64,000 nucleotides of DNA from an uncultured Oceanospirillaceae bacterium (lineage in GTDB: Bacteria; Pseudomonadota; Gammaproteobacteria; Pseudomonadales; Balneatricaceae), in NCBI GenBank assembly GCA_913057435.1, contig CAJXNY010000023.1, positions 19,801-83,800 on the forward strand. Direction: 5' to 3'. Position numbers and translations under genes: made by a program. The notes under the pieces were generated by a model. It searched no databases. It worked only from the letters and a program-made list of their open reading frames with translations, and was not told the origin of the DNA. Each line of letters begins with the position of its first letter. Within the stretch, counting starts at the first letter, position 1. This document shows, piece by piece, positions 23,839 to 33,564 of the stretch.

Positions 23839-25260
23839 TCAGCCCGGCAGTTGCATAGATTTGAGCTCGATGTATTCATCCAGACCGGCGTCGCCCCATT
23901 CGCGGCCATTACCTGACTGCTTGAAGCCGCCAAACGGCGCTTCATAGTTAAAGCCGCCGCCATTCAGGCTGATCTGGCCCGCCTGGATTTTACGAGCCAG
24001 TTGTTGGGCTGCAGGAATATCGGCCGCCCACACTGCTGCAGCCAGGCCGTAAGGGGTGTCGTTGGCGATGGCGATGGCGTCGGCTTCATCAGCATAAGGG
24101 ATCAGGCACAGTACCGGGCCAAAAATCTCTTCGCGAGCGATGCGCATCTGGTTGTTAACATCAGCAAAAACAGTGGGTTGTACATAGGCACCCTGTTCCA
24201 GCCCGGCCGGGCTTGCCGTACCACCGGTGACCAGGGTGGCACCTTCGTTAAGGCCCGTCTGAATGTATTCCAGTACGCGCTCTTTCTGCGCCATGCTGCT
24301 CATCGGGCCCAGGTAGCTGCTGCTATCCATCGGGTCACCCTGTACGACGTTTTCAGCGGCGGCTTTGGCCAGCGCAACGGCGTCGGCGTAGCGACTTTGA
24401 GGCACCAGCATACGGGTCAGGGAACAGCAGATCTGGCCGGAGTTGACCATCACATCCTTAACGCCGAACTCCACCGCAGCGACCAGGTCAGCGTCTTCAG
24501 TGATCAGCAGGGGTGACTTGCCGCCCAGCTCCTGACAGACCCGTTTCAGACTTGGCGCGGCGGCCTGGGCGATATGGATCCCGGCCTGCGTTGAACCGGT
24601 GAAGGACACCATGTCTACGTCCGGGTGGTTACACAGCGGGGCGCCGACATTAAGGCCATCACCGCTGACCAGGTTAAATACCCCGGCAGGCAGGCCGACT
24701 TCATCAGCGACTTCGGCAAAGATGTAAGCATGCAGCGGGCTGATCTCGGAGGGTTTCAGCACCATGGTGCAGCCTGCGGCCAGTGCCGGAGCGACTTTAC
24801 CCACCAGCTGGTGCAGCGGCACGTTCCACGGCGTGATAAACGCACAGACGCCGACCGCTTCACGGTTGATAACGGAGTTGCCGACTTTCTCGATCTCGTC
24901 CATATGGGCTGCGCGGGAGACATAGCTGCGCATACCGGAGATTGGCCCGGCGACCTGCCAGCCACGGGACAGATGCAGTGGCATGCCCATCTCCTGGGTG
25001 ATGGTCAGCGCCAGTTCTTCACTGCGCGCTTCCAGCCCCAGACAGATCTTTTCAATAAAGTCCGCCCGGACTGCTGCCGGGGTGCAGGACCAGTCATAGA
25101 ACGCGGCCTGTGCTGCCTTTACGGCCTGATCAACATCCTGCTCAGTGGCATCGGTTACCTGGGCGATAAAGTCGCCAGTGGCCGGATTGGTCACTGCCCG
25201 TGGGCTGCCGTGGGCTGCACACCACTGGCCATTGATATAAAGCTGTTCTCGAATCTGCAT
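23839..25260 (-). CDS. Aldehyde dehydrogenase (possible gamma-glutamyl-aminobutyraldehyde dehydrogenase)
   Basis: CAFITPWNVPLHQLVGKVAPALAAG, CQELGGKSPLLI, NSGQICCSLTRMLV. Confidence 0.9.
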   Translation of the reverse strand: MQIREQLYINGQWCAAHGSPRAVTNPATGDFIAQVTDATEQDVDQAVKAAQAAFYDWSCTPAAVRADFIEKICLGLEARSEELALTITQEMGMPLHLSRGWQVAGPISGMRSYVSRAAHMDEIEKVGNSVINREAVGVCAFITPWNVPLHQLVGKVAPALAAGCTMVLKPSEISPLHAYIFAEVADEVGLPAGVFNLVSGDGLNVGAPLCNHPDVDMVSFTGSTQAGIHIAQAAAPSLKRVCQELGGKSPLLITEDADLVAAVEFGVKDVMVNSGQICCSLTRMLVPQSRYADAVALAKAAAENVVQGDPMDSSSYLGPMSSMAQKERVLEYIQTGLNEGATLVTGGTASPAGLEQGAYVQPTVFADVNNQMRIAREEIFGPVLCLIPYADEADAIAIANDTPYGLAAAVWAADIPAAQQLARKIQAGQISLNGGGFNYEAPFGGFKQSGNGREWGDAGLDEYIELKSMQLPG

Positions 25261-25280
25261 AACGGTTTTCCTTGGGCCAA

Positions 25281-26651
25281 TTACAGGGTGCTGAGGAACC
25301 ACTGGGTTTCCAGGGTGGTGACATGGCGTTCAAACTCGGCCAGCTCGGACGCTTTACAGGTGGCGAACAGCTCGACGAAGCGGCTGCCAAAATACTCACG
25401 GATCAGGTCACTGTTGCGCAGGGCGTCCAGTGTATCGGGCAGGCGGTTGGGCAGGTTTTCCCGCTCGGTGGCAAAGGCGTTGCCAACGATCGGTGCCGGA
25501 GGCGTAATCTGCGCCGTCAGACCGTGATGAATCCCGGCCAGCAGGGCGGCCATCACCAGATACGGATTGGCATCGGCACCGGAGATACGGTGTTCAATAC
25601 GACGGGCCGCATCAGGGCCAGCCGGAATACGCACGGCCACGGTGCGGTTATCTACACCCCAGGTGGGTGCCATCGCCACGTAGTAACCTGGCTGCAGACG
25701 GCGGTAAGAGTTTACGTTGGGGCAGAACAGCGCCATGGAATCCGCCATCATGGCCAGCAGCCCACCGACCGCATGTTGCAGTTTATCGCTGTACGGCTGG
25801 CCGCTCTGGGCGAAGACATTGTTGCCGTCGCTGTCGAGCAGGCTGATATGAATGTGCAGGCCGTTACCGGCTTCATTTTCATAGGGACGGGCCATAAACG
25901 ACGCTTCCATACCGTGTTTGTCGGCGGTGGCTTTGATTACCCGTTTCAGCAAAATGGCGTTGTCACAGGCGGCCAGTGGGTCATCCTGGTGTTTGAGATT
26001 GATCTCGAACTGGCCCGGTGCGTTCTCGGCCACGGCAGTATCTGCCGGGATGCCCTGGGCGGTGGTGTAGTCAGCGATGTCGTGCAGGAAGTCGGCGTAG
26101 TTATCCAGGTCAGTAATCGAGTACACCTGAGTATGGCCTTCACGCTTGCCGGTTTTTGGCGACAGTGGTGGTTGTGGCTTACCGTGCTGATCACGATTCT
26201 GATCAAGCAGGTAGAACTCCAGCTCAACGGCGACCACCGGAGTCAGCCCCAGTGCCTTGAGGCGGTCCAGCTGCTGCGCCAGCACATGGCGCGGATCAGC
26301 AAAGAATGGACTGCCGTCGCTTTCGTACATATTCATCAGCAACTGTGCCATGGGCCGTTTCTGCCATGGTGTGGTGGTCAGGCTACTGGCGACTGGCTTG
26401 CAGGGCTGATCCGGCTCACCAATCTCCAGCCCCAGGCCGCATTCTTCAATGGTGTTACCGGTGATATCCAGCGAAAAAACGGAGGCAGGCATGGCAACGC
26501 CTTCCTTATACACCTTGCTCAGGGCTTCACGTTCAATGCGTTTGCCGCGTACCACACCGTTGAGGTCGGGTAACAGCAGGTCAATGGCTTCAACGTCCGG
26601 GTGGCTGGCTAAAAAGGTATCGGTTTCAAGGCGTGGGCTATGTGACGACAT
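25281..26651 (-). CDS. puuA: Glutamine-synthetase-family gamma-glutamylputrescine synthetase
   Basis: NENAPGQFEINLKHQDDPLAACDNAILLKRVIK-type GS motif, FMARPYENEAGNGLHIHISL. Confidence 0.9.
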   Translation of the reverse strand: MSSHSPRLETDTFLASHPDVEAIDLLLPDLNGVVRGKRIEREALSKVYKEGVAMPASVFSLDITGNTIEECGLGLEIGEPDQPCKPVASSLTTTPWQKRPMAQLLMNMYESDGSPFFADPRHVLAQQLDRLKALGLTPVVAVELEFYLLDQNRDQHGKPQPPLSPKTGKREGHTQVYSITDLDNYADFLHDIADYTTAQGIPADTAVAENAPGQFEINLKHQDDPLAACDNAILLKRVIKATADKHGMEASFMARPYENEAGNGLHIHISLLDSDGNNVFAQSGQPYSDKLQHAVGGLLAMMADSMALFCPNVNSYRRLQPGYYVAMAPTWGVDNRTVAVRIPAGPDAARRIEHRISGADANPYLVMAALLAGIHHGLTAQITPPAPIVGNAFATERENLPNRLPDTLDALRNSDLIREYFGSRFVELFATCKASELAEFERHVTTLETQWFLSTL

Positions 26652-26670
26652 GCGCTGGTCTCTTCAAAAT

Positions 26671-26855
26671 AGTGATCAGGGCAGTGCTGAAATCAGCAAA
26701 AAACAGCTCAGTGATCAAAATATCGTTAATGTTTTTTATAAATCCTATGCGCCAGGCCCCCTTGTCGTCAATCTGTAATGATAAAAAATGTGATCACTAA
26801 TCTGTATTGTTGGTTTTTATGAGATCTTTTTGTTAATAATTGCCACTAGTGATCA
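26671..26855. promoter_or_regulatory. Cluster of four (A)GTGATCA(C) boxes between divergent puuA and puuD
   Basis: AGTGATCA at 26671, 26710 and 26848; GTGATCAC at 26790. Confidence 0.6.
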
Positions 26856-26945
26856 AAAAAATGATTGCCTTTGCTTGCGCGCCTGGATAGGTTGTTTTTG
26901 CTCAGTCTGTCGGACTGATTAAAAAACAGATCGTTTGGGGTTGTT

Positions 26946-27731
26946 ATGAAACATCACAGTGGTTCGCCGGAAGCTCTTCCATTGGTAGGTATGCCTGCCT
27001 GTAGCCAGCAGGTGGGCATTCACCCTTCGCAGGCAGTGGGTGAGAAGTACATCAATGCCGCAGTTCAGGGCGCGGGTGTTGCGCCGCTGCTGATTCCCGC
27101 ACTGGGTGAGCAGACGCTACAGTTTCTGCCGGGGCTGGATGGCCTGCTGCTGACCGGCAGTTATTCCAATGTTGAGCCGCACCACTACGGTGCTGAGCCA
27201 GAAATTGCCGATGACACCTCAGACCCTAAACGTGATGCCACCACCCTGGCGCTGATCCGGGCCGCCATTGAGCAACAGATTCCGGTGCTGGGCATCTGCC
27301 GTGGTTTCCAGGAGATCAACGTGGCGCTGGGCGGTTCTCTGCATCAGCAGTTGTGGACAGTGCCCGGCATGATGGAACACCGTGAGAAGAAAGGCCTGAC
27401 CCTTGAAGAGCAATACGCCGTTGCCCATCCCGTCAGTCTGAACCCGCAAGGCTTACTGGCGCAGCTGATGAATGGCGAACTGGAGCAGGGAGTGAACTCG
27501 CTGCATGGCCAGGGGGTTGATCGGCTGGCCGACAGCCTGCGTGTGGAAGCTACGGCCCCCGATGGGCTGGTGGAAGCCTTCTCGCTGGCCAGTAATAACA
27601 GCTTTTTACTGGCGGCGCAGTGGCACCCGGAATGGCAGCTGGACCGCCACCCGTTCTATCTGGAAATTTTTCGCGCCTTTGGCGCAGCCTGCCAGCAGCG
27701 CCGTTTGCAGCGTGAGGCATTGCAGCGCTGA
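26946..27731 (+). CDS. puuD: Gamma-glutamyl-gamma-aminobutyrate hydrolase (class I GATase-like)
   Basis: LDGLLLTGSYSNVEPHHY, IPVLGICRGFQEINVALGGSLHQ, AAQWHPEW. Confidence 0.92.
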   Translation: MKHHSGSPEALPLVGMPACSQQVGIHPSQAVGEKYINAAVQGAGVAPLLIPALGEQTLQFLPGLDGLLLTGSYSNVEPHHYGAEPEIADDTSDPKRDATTLALIRAAIEQQIPVLGICRGFQEINVALGGSLHQQLWTVPGMMEHREKKGLTLEEQYAVAHPVSLNPQGLLAQLMNGELEQGVNSLHGQGVDRLADSLRVEATAPDGLVEAFSLASNNSFLLAAQWHPEWQLDRHPFYLEIFRAFGAACQQRRLQREALQR

Positions 27732-27805
27732 GCTGACAGCGTGCGTTACTGAATTACTCTGGAGTAATACAGGCCCGGTGTCGTCCGGGCCTGACGTCGA
27801 CTTGG

Positions 27806-27839
27806 CCGGCCTCCCATATTGGGATGGCCGGTTTTTTTT
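27806..27839 (+). terminator. Rho-independent terminator after puuD
   Basis: CCGGCCTCCCATATTGGGATGGCCGG followed by TTTTTTTT. Confidence 0.85.
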
Positions 27840-28167
27840 GCCTGCTGTTTACTGCCCCCGTTACGGTGGTGCTATTTCTGCTTATGTCTTGATAAATAAA
27901 CTGTACCAAATGTCAGGTTGTTGTTTTTTATATTTCATATAATCATTAATATTGATAATTCCTTTCGTTTTTGTGCGAAATGGCGATAAGAAACGAAAGC
28001 ACATTTCTCCGTCTCCCACCTATACTGAATTTAACAATTTAGCCCGGCGCAATCTTACCCGCCAGGGCCTGGCCACCCCTTAATAATGATAATAACCGTG
28101 ACCGCCGATACACCGCCTGGACCGTTCTATGCTGTGGTGTCGCCGAAGGAACGGACTGGAGACGCCC

Positions 28168-30270
28168 ATGCCAAAGAGCAACCTTGCTGTTATCGCCTCG
28201 CCGACAGATGCTGTCGCTGCCATCGACTGGAATAAAGTCGCCTATCAGATTCAGGTGTCCCGTGCGCTGGATGATCTGGAAGAGGGCACCCTGGTGCCTA
28301 ATAAAGAGGTGCTGTACCAGTTCTCGGCCCGTGGTCATGATCTGAGCCAGATCATTCTGGCCCAGTTGCTGGACCATAAACGCGATGCGGTCAGTGGTTA
28401 TTATCGCTCCCGTCCGCTGATGCTGGGCATTGGCCTGTCGCTGGAAGATGCGCTGGGTGGCCCGCTGATGCGAGCGGGTGGTTATAGTGATGGTCGCGAT
28501 ATTGGCGTAGTGCACAATATGCCCAACCTGGATGGCCCCTGTGGCCTGCCGATGAGTGGCGGTGTTGGCGCGCAATACACGCCGATTGCGGGCTGGGCCC
28601 AGGCGATCCGTTACCATGCAGAAACCCTGAAAGATAACAGTTACGACGGCTCCATCGGGGTCGCCCATGGCGGGGAGGCCTCCTGCTCGACCAACGGTTT
28701 CTGGTCATCACTGACCATCGCCACCACCCAGAAGCTGCCGATGCTGTTTTACATCGAAGACAACGGCTACGGCATCTCCACCACCTCTGATTACCAGACG
28801 CCGGGCCAGAACATTGCGGCTAACCTGGCGTCGTTTAAAAACCTGAAAATTTTTGACGGTGATGGTACTGAGCCTGCCGAAACGGCGCAGCTGATCAGCG
28901 AAGCAGTGGCCTGTGTACGCGCCGGTGAACCCACGCTGATTCGTCTGCAGGTGCCGCGTTTGTGTGGTCACTCGGCTCAGGACACCCAGGGCTACAAAAA
29001 TGCTGCTACGGTGGATGCTGAGAACGCCCGTGACCCGCTGCCAAAACTGAAGGCCTTTATGGTGCCTGCAATGGTGAGCGAAGTGCAGTGGGAGCAGATT
29101 ACCGCCACGGCGCAGGCCGATGTAACGGCAGCGCTGGATGCCGCCCGTGCCCGGCCAGAACCATCTGCGGAAAATATTACTCGCCATGTCTTTGCTGAGC
29201 GCGATGCCAGCGGTACGCTGGAACAGCCACTGCAAGGCGGGCTGGCAGCGAAAGGTATTTTCTCGGCAATGGGCTCGGACCAGCCTCAGCCGGAAGGTCA
29301 GCGAATTAATATGGTCACGGCGATCCGCCGTACCCTGGACAGCGAGCTGGCCAGCAACGACCGCATGGTGGTGTTCGGTGAAGATGTGGGCCCCAAAGGC
29401 GGCGTGCATGCCGTAACGCTGGGCCTGCAGGATAAATACGGTAAAGACCGGGTATTTGATACCTCGCTGTCGGAAGAGGGCATTATTGGTCGCGCACTGG
29501 GCATGGCCCAGGCAGGCATGATGCCGGTGCCGGAAATCCAGTTCCGCAAATATGCCGACCCGGCTGAAGAACAGCTTAACGACACCGGCACCATTCGCTG
29601 GCGCACCAACAACCGCTTTGCTGCACCGATGGTGGTGCGCATGCCCGGTGGATTCTTCAAATGTGGCGACCCATGGCACAGTCAGGCCGCTGAAGTGAAA
29701 TGGGCCCACGCCATTGGCTGGCAGGTTGCTGTGCCATCCAACGCTGCAGACGCCGTGGGCTTGCTGCGCCATGCGCTGCGCGACCACAACCCGACGATCT
29801 TCTTTGAACACCGTAATCTGCTGGACGATATTTCTGCCCGTCGGCCCTATCCGGGCGATGACTACGTGCTGCCTTTTGGCCAGGCCAATGTGCTGACCGA
29901 AGGCACCGAGCTGACCCTGGTGACCTGGGGTGGCATGGTGCCACGGGCACTCAAGGGTGCTGAGATGAGTGGCAAGTCGGTGGAAGTCATCGATCTGCGG
30001 ACGATTTCTCCCTGGGATAAAGACGCTGTTTTTGCCTCAGTGCGTAAAACCAGCCGCTGCATGGTGGTACATGAAGACAACTTCACCGCAGGCTTTGGTG
30101 CCGAAATTGCTGCGGTACTGGCCGATGAATGTTTCTTCGAGCTGGATGCGCCGATTATGCGCGTCACCATGCCGGATGTACCGAGCCCGCACCATCCCGC
30201 GTTGCTGAATGCCGTGGTGCCGACGCCAGAGAAAATTAGCGCACAAATCTGCAAACTGCTGGAGGTGTGA
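28168..30270 (+). CDS. Fused E1 alpha-beta thiamine-diphosphate 2-oxoacid dehydrogenase
   Basis: E1alpha-like half (YYRSRPLMLGIGLSLEDALGG, GDGTEPAE) fused in frame to E1beta-like half (INMVTAIRRTLDSELASNDRMVVFGEDVGPKGGVHAVTLGLQDKYGKDRVFDTSLSEEGIIG). Confidence 0.88.
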   Translation: MPKSNLAVIASPTDAVAAIDWNKVAYQIQVSRALDDLEEGTLVPNKEVLYQFSARGHDLSQIILAQLLDHKRDAVSGYYRSRPLMLGIGLSLEDALGGPLMRAGGYSDGRDIGVVHNMPNLDGPCGLPMSGGVGAQYTPIAGWAQAIRYHAETLKDNSYDGSIGVAHGGEASCSTNGFWSSLTIATTQKLPMLFYIEDNGYGISTTSDYQTPGQNIAANLASFKNLKIFDGDGTEPAETAQLISEAVACVRAGEPTLIRLQVPRLCGHSAQDTQGYKNAATVDAENARDPLPKLKAFMVPAMVSEVQWEQITATAQADVTAALDAARARPEPSAENITRHVFAERDASGTLEQPLQGGLAAKGIFSAMGSDQPQPEGQRINMVTAIRRTLDSELASNDRMVVFGEDVGPKGGVHAVTLGLQDKYGKDRVFDTSLSEEGIIGRALGMAQAGMMPVPEIQFRKYADPAEEQLNDTGTIRWRTNNRFAAPMVVRMPGGFFKCGDPWHSQAAEVKWAHAIGWQVAVPSNAADAVGLLRHALRDHNPTIFFEHRNLLDDISARRPYPGDDYVLPFGQANVLTEGTELTLVTWGGMVPRALKGAEMSGKSVEVIDLRTISPWDKDAVFASVRKTSRCMVVHEDNFTAGFGAEIAAVLADECFFELDAPIMRVTMPDVPSPHHPALLNAVVPTPEKISAQICKLLEV

Positions 30271-30271
30271 G

Positions 30272-31567
30272 ATGGGTACCATGATTGAGGTGATGATCCC
30301 GGACGGCCAGCTTGAGGGCACTGAAGCCACACTGCAGAGCTGGCTGGTGGCGCCAGGTGATTTGGTGAAAAAAGACCAGCCGCTGGCCGAACTGGAAACC
30401 GATAAGGTGACGATGGAAGTGGCAGCCCCGGCCGATGGTGTGGTGGCGCAGCTGATCGCGGGTGAAGGTGAACAGGTGGTGGTTGGCATGTTGCTGGCCA
30501 CGCTGGGCGAGGGCAGTGTTAGCGCTGGACCTGTTAGCGAAAGTGAAAACGAAAGCGTGCCCCAGGTCGTTGTCCCCGCCACCGTGCCTGCCGCGCTCAC
30601 TGAGTCGGTGATTCCTGCCGGAACCCGGCTGAGCCCGGCGGTGCGGCGTATTCTCAGTGAGCACGCGGTGGATCTGAACCAGCTGCAAGGCAGCGGCAAA
30701 GGCGGCCGGGTGACCAAGTGTGATCTGCTGGCCTACCTGAAAACGGTTCCGGCCAGCGTCGCGACGCCGGTGCTGAAGGCCCCTGCTCAGGTTCCTGCAC
30801 AACCGGCCGTACCGGTAACGGTTGCTGCTGCGAAACCCGCCACGCAGGCCGGTCAGTCCGGGCTGGCCTCAACACTGCGTCCGCACAGCAAAATGCGCAG
30901 CCACATTGCCGAGCATATGGTCGACAGCCTGCTGCATACTGCGCCCCATGTGACCAGCATCTTTGAAGCAGACCTGTCGGCGATCCAGCGCCATCGGGCG
31001 AAACACAAAGCGGACTTTGCCGATAAGGGCGTCAAACTGACTTACACCGCCTATTTTGTTGCGGCGGCGGCCAAAGCGCTGCAGGCCGTGCCGGAAGTTA
31101 ACAGCCAGTACCATGACGATGTACTGGAGCTGTTTCACGACTGCAACATTGGTGTGGGTACGGCACTGGGTAATGACGGGCTGGTAGTACCGGTGATTCA
31201 GCAGACGCAGGATCTCAACCTGATGGGCATCGCCCGTCGGCTGCAACAGCTGACCGACGCTGCGCGTGATAACAGGCTCAAGCCTGCAGATATGCAGGGC
31301 GGTACGTTTACCATCTCCAACCACGGCGTCAGCGGTTCGCTGGTGGCCACACCGATCATCATCAACCAGCCACAGAGCGCCATTCTGGGCATTGGCAAGC
31401 TGGAGAAACGGGTGATCGTCAAAGAGATTGAAGGGGTGGATACCATGGTGATCCGGCCGATGTGTTATGTCAGTTTGAGCATTGATCATCGCGCACTGGA
31501 CGGTTTTCAGACCAACAGCTTCCTGGCCACGCTGGTTGATGAACTGGAGAGCTGGCCGCTGGATTGA
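30272..31567 (+). CDS. Dihydrolipoamide acyltransferase (E2) with one lipoyl domain
   Basis: LAELETDKVTMEVAAPADGVV lipoyl site, SPAVRRILSEHAVDLNQLQGSGKGGRVTK binding domain, SIDHRALDGF catalytic motif. Confidence 0.93.
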   Translation: MGTMIEVMIPDGQLEGTEATLQSWLVAPGDLVKKDQPLAELETDKVTMEVAAPADGVVAQLIAGEGEQVVVGMLLATLGEGSVSAGPVSESENESVPQVVVPATVPAALTESVIPAGTRLSPAVRRILSEHAVDLNQLQGSGKGGRVTKCDLLAYLKTVPASVATPVLKAPAQVPAQPAVPVTVAAAKPATQAGQSGLASTLRPHSKMRSHIAEHMVDSLLHTAPHVTSIFEADLSAIQRHRAKHKADFADKGVKLTYTAYFVAAAAKALQAVPEVNSQYHDDVLELFHDCNIGVGTALGNDGLVVPVIQQTQDLNLMGIARRLQQLTDAARDNRLKPADMQGGTFTISNHGVSGSLVATPIIINQPQSAILGIGKLEKRVIVKEIEGVDTMVIRPMCYVSLSIDHRALDGFQTNSFLATLVDELESWPLD

Positions 31568-31613
31568 ACAGCGACCAGGTGTTGATACTGGCCAGATAAC
31601 GATTTGCACTACA

Positions 31614-31648
31614 AACCCGATAGCATCCTGGCGCTATCGGGTTTTTTT
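31614..31648 (+). terminator. Rho-independent terminator after E2 gene
   Basis: ACCCGATAGC-N6-GCGCTATCGGGT followed by T8. Confidence 0.85.
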
Positions 31649-31669
31649 TCGTTATTACGAAACAGCGGT

Positions 31670-33340
31670 TTACGGTTGTTTCAACGGGGCGTTGCGCAGG
31701 CCCTCAAGGTTTTCAATGATGCTGCTCATCAGAGCATTATCACTGTCCTGTTTGGTGCGTACCTGCTCAGAGTGGCTATTCAACCGGGCCAGGATTTCCA
31801 GTCGGGACGCATCAAGTGGCATGAACACGGGTTTTTCTGCAGCCTCCTCGGTGTCCTCTTTTTTAACCGCTATTGTTTCCTCGCTCACACTTAGCACCGT
31901 GGTTTGCGCTATTCGTGACGTCTGTTCAGTTTTACGTTCAGTTGCGCCATCCTGTTGCACTACCGGTAAGATGGCTGGTCGGGAGCCTTCCTCTGCAGGC
32001 TGCAATAGCAATTCGAGCATGGTGGGGGGAGGCGGTTCGGTTGGCTCATCTCGGGTGGCCGGTGCCGGTGCAGGAGAGAGTTGATCAAGCAGCTGCTGAT
32101 AACTGGCGGCAAGGTCTGGCTCAGGCGCATCCGTGGGTGTGTCGGCGAGGGCCTGGTTGTGTATTGCCAGGTCCAGCTCCTGAATGCTGGCGACTTGTCC
32201 CTGTTCGGTTAAAAAGACACCGCTGCGTTTCACCTGGCCCAGCAGGTTGTTCTCGCTATCGGTCAGATCGAAAGAGCTGGCCGTTGAACCCAGGTAGATG
32301 GCACCCACGCCCGCGTCTTTCAGGCTTAATAGCTGATCTTCACCCTGCTCATTGCGGGTCCAGACTTTCAGATCAGCAAAGATCTCATCGTTTTCATCAA
32401 TCCATTTATTGCCATCGCCATCGTAACGGGCCAGATCGGCAAACCCTTCGGTGCCCTGAGTGCCGAACAGCTCTGAGCCATCATTGATCTGGCCATCCCT
32501 GTTCATATCCAGCGCGAGAAAGCCGCTGCCCTGGCTGACAAATGAGATCTCTTCTTCGCTGCCATCAGCATCAAGGTCAAAGCTAAAGCTGCTGCTGGTC
32601 AGCCCGGCGGCCCCGCCATCCAGTGAGATCACCAGTGGGTCGATCAGCGTTCTGGCAGCGACCTGCTGAGTCAGGGACTCTTCCAGTTCAAAGTTACGCG
32701 CCATGTCCAGACCCAGGGCAAAATCGACTTTCCGCCCATCATCGGTGGTGATGGTGCCCATTGCGCCCATCTGCAGCCGTTCAGCTTCCTGGAAAAAGTG
32801 CTGCTGGCGAATATCGACTCTGGCCTCAGTGATCCGGTTACCCTCCCCCAGACTGATCTGATCATCGGCACTGATGGCGTTGATCACCGGGTTGCGCAGC
32901 GCAGAGACGTCAATGGTCTGGTTCTCGGTATCTGGTGCAGGCGTGCCTAGCTCAAGTATCGCCCCATAGCGCTGCACGGAGATCGGGTTCACCGGTGGCT
33001 GCAGGTTAATGATGGGTAAGGGGGAGGTGGTTTGTGCACTCTCGATGGTGATATCCCGTTTGATAATACTGCTGACAACGGTGCTGGTCGCTTTGTTTTG
33101 CTGGTAGGTGGTAGTTTGCTCGCCGTCGGTGACGGCTGACAGGCGGGTGGTATTTACCGACTGTGTCGATTGCATCCGGGCTTCATAGGATAGGTCGACC
33201 GTTTCGCGGCGTCCGGCAACCCGTTCATTTTGTTGCAGGATAACCGGTTGGCCAGATGCTGTTCTTTGCTGGCTGTAATCATGATGACTGGTTTTCTGAT
33301 GGGCGCTGTTAAACAGTACCTGGGAGCTGGAAATCTTCAC
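31670..33340 (-). CDS. Large hypothetical protein with EF-hand/dockerin-like Ca-binding repeats
   Basis: FDLDADGSEEEISF, LDMNRDGQINDGSELFG, YDGDGNKWIDENDEIF (DxDxDG loops); no obvious signal peptide. Confidence 0.7.
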   Translation of the reverse strand: MKISSSQVLFNSAHQKTSHHDYSQQRTASGQPVILQQNERVAGRRETVDLSYEARMQSTQSVNTTRLSAVTDGEQTTTYQQNKATSTVVSSIIKRDITIESAQTTSPLPIINLQPPVNPISVQRYGAILELGTPAPDTENQTIDVSALRNPVINAISADDQISLGEGNRITEARVDIRQQHFFQEAERLQMGAMGTITTDDGRKVDFALGLDMARNFELEESLTQQVAARTLIDPLVISLDGGAAGLTSSSFSFDLDADGSEEEISFVSQGSGFLALDMNRDGQINDGSELFGTQGTEGFADLARYDGDGNKWIDENDEIFADLKVWTRNEQGEDQLLSLKDAGVGAIYLGSTASSFDLTDSENNLLGQVKRSGVFLTEQGQVASIQELDLAIHNQALADTPTDAPEPDLAASYQQLLDQLSPAPAPATRDEPTEPPPPTMLELLLQPAEEGSRPAILPVVQQDGATERKTEQTSRIAQTTVLSVSEETIAVKKEDTEEAAEKPVFMPLDASRLEILARLNSHSEQVRTKQDSDNALMSSIIENLEGLRNAPLKQP

Positions 33341-33564
33341 TGTAGCCTCCTTGCCACCATGGAATTATCTGGTTTTGTTAACCGTTATCGGGCAGCGTTG
33401 TTATAGCTGAATCGGGCGACTGTAACTGAAGGTTATCGGCTGATTCTGTACAAAAATTAAACATAAAAACATAGAGACAGTTGAGTAGCGGTGAATCACG
33501 ACCGGCTGGAGATCATGCTAAGATGACGCTCTTATAAAAACAGAATCAAGGTTGAGGTAGCTGA

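Noticed and set aside
24625-25527. 300-aa plus-strand ORF over the aldehyde dehydrogenase/puuA region
   Set aside because: No recognisable domain; overlaps strong minus-strand genes with conserved motifs.
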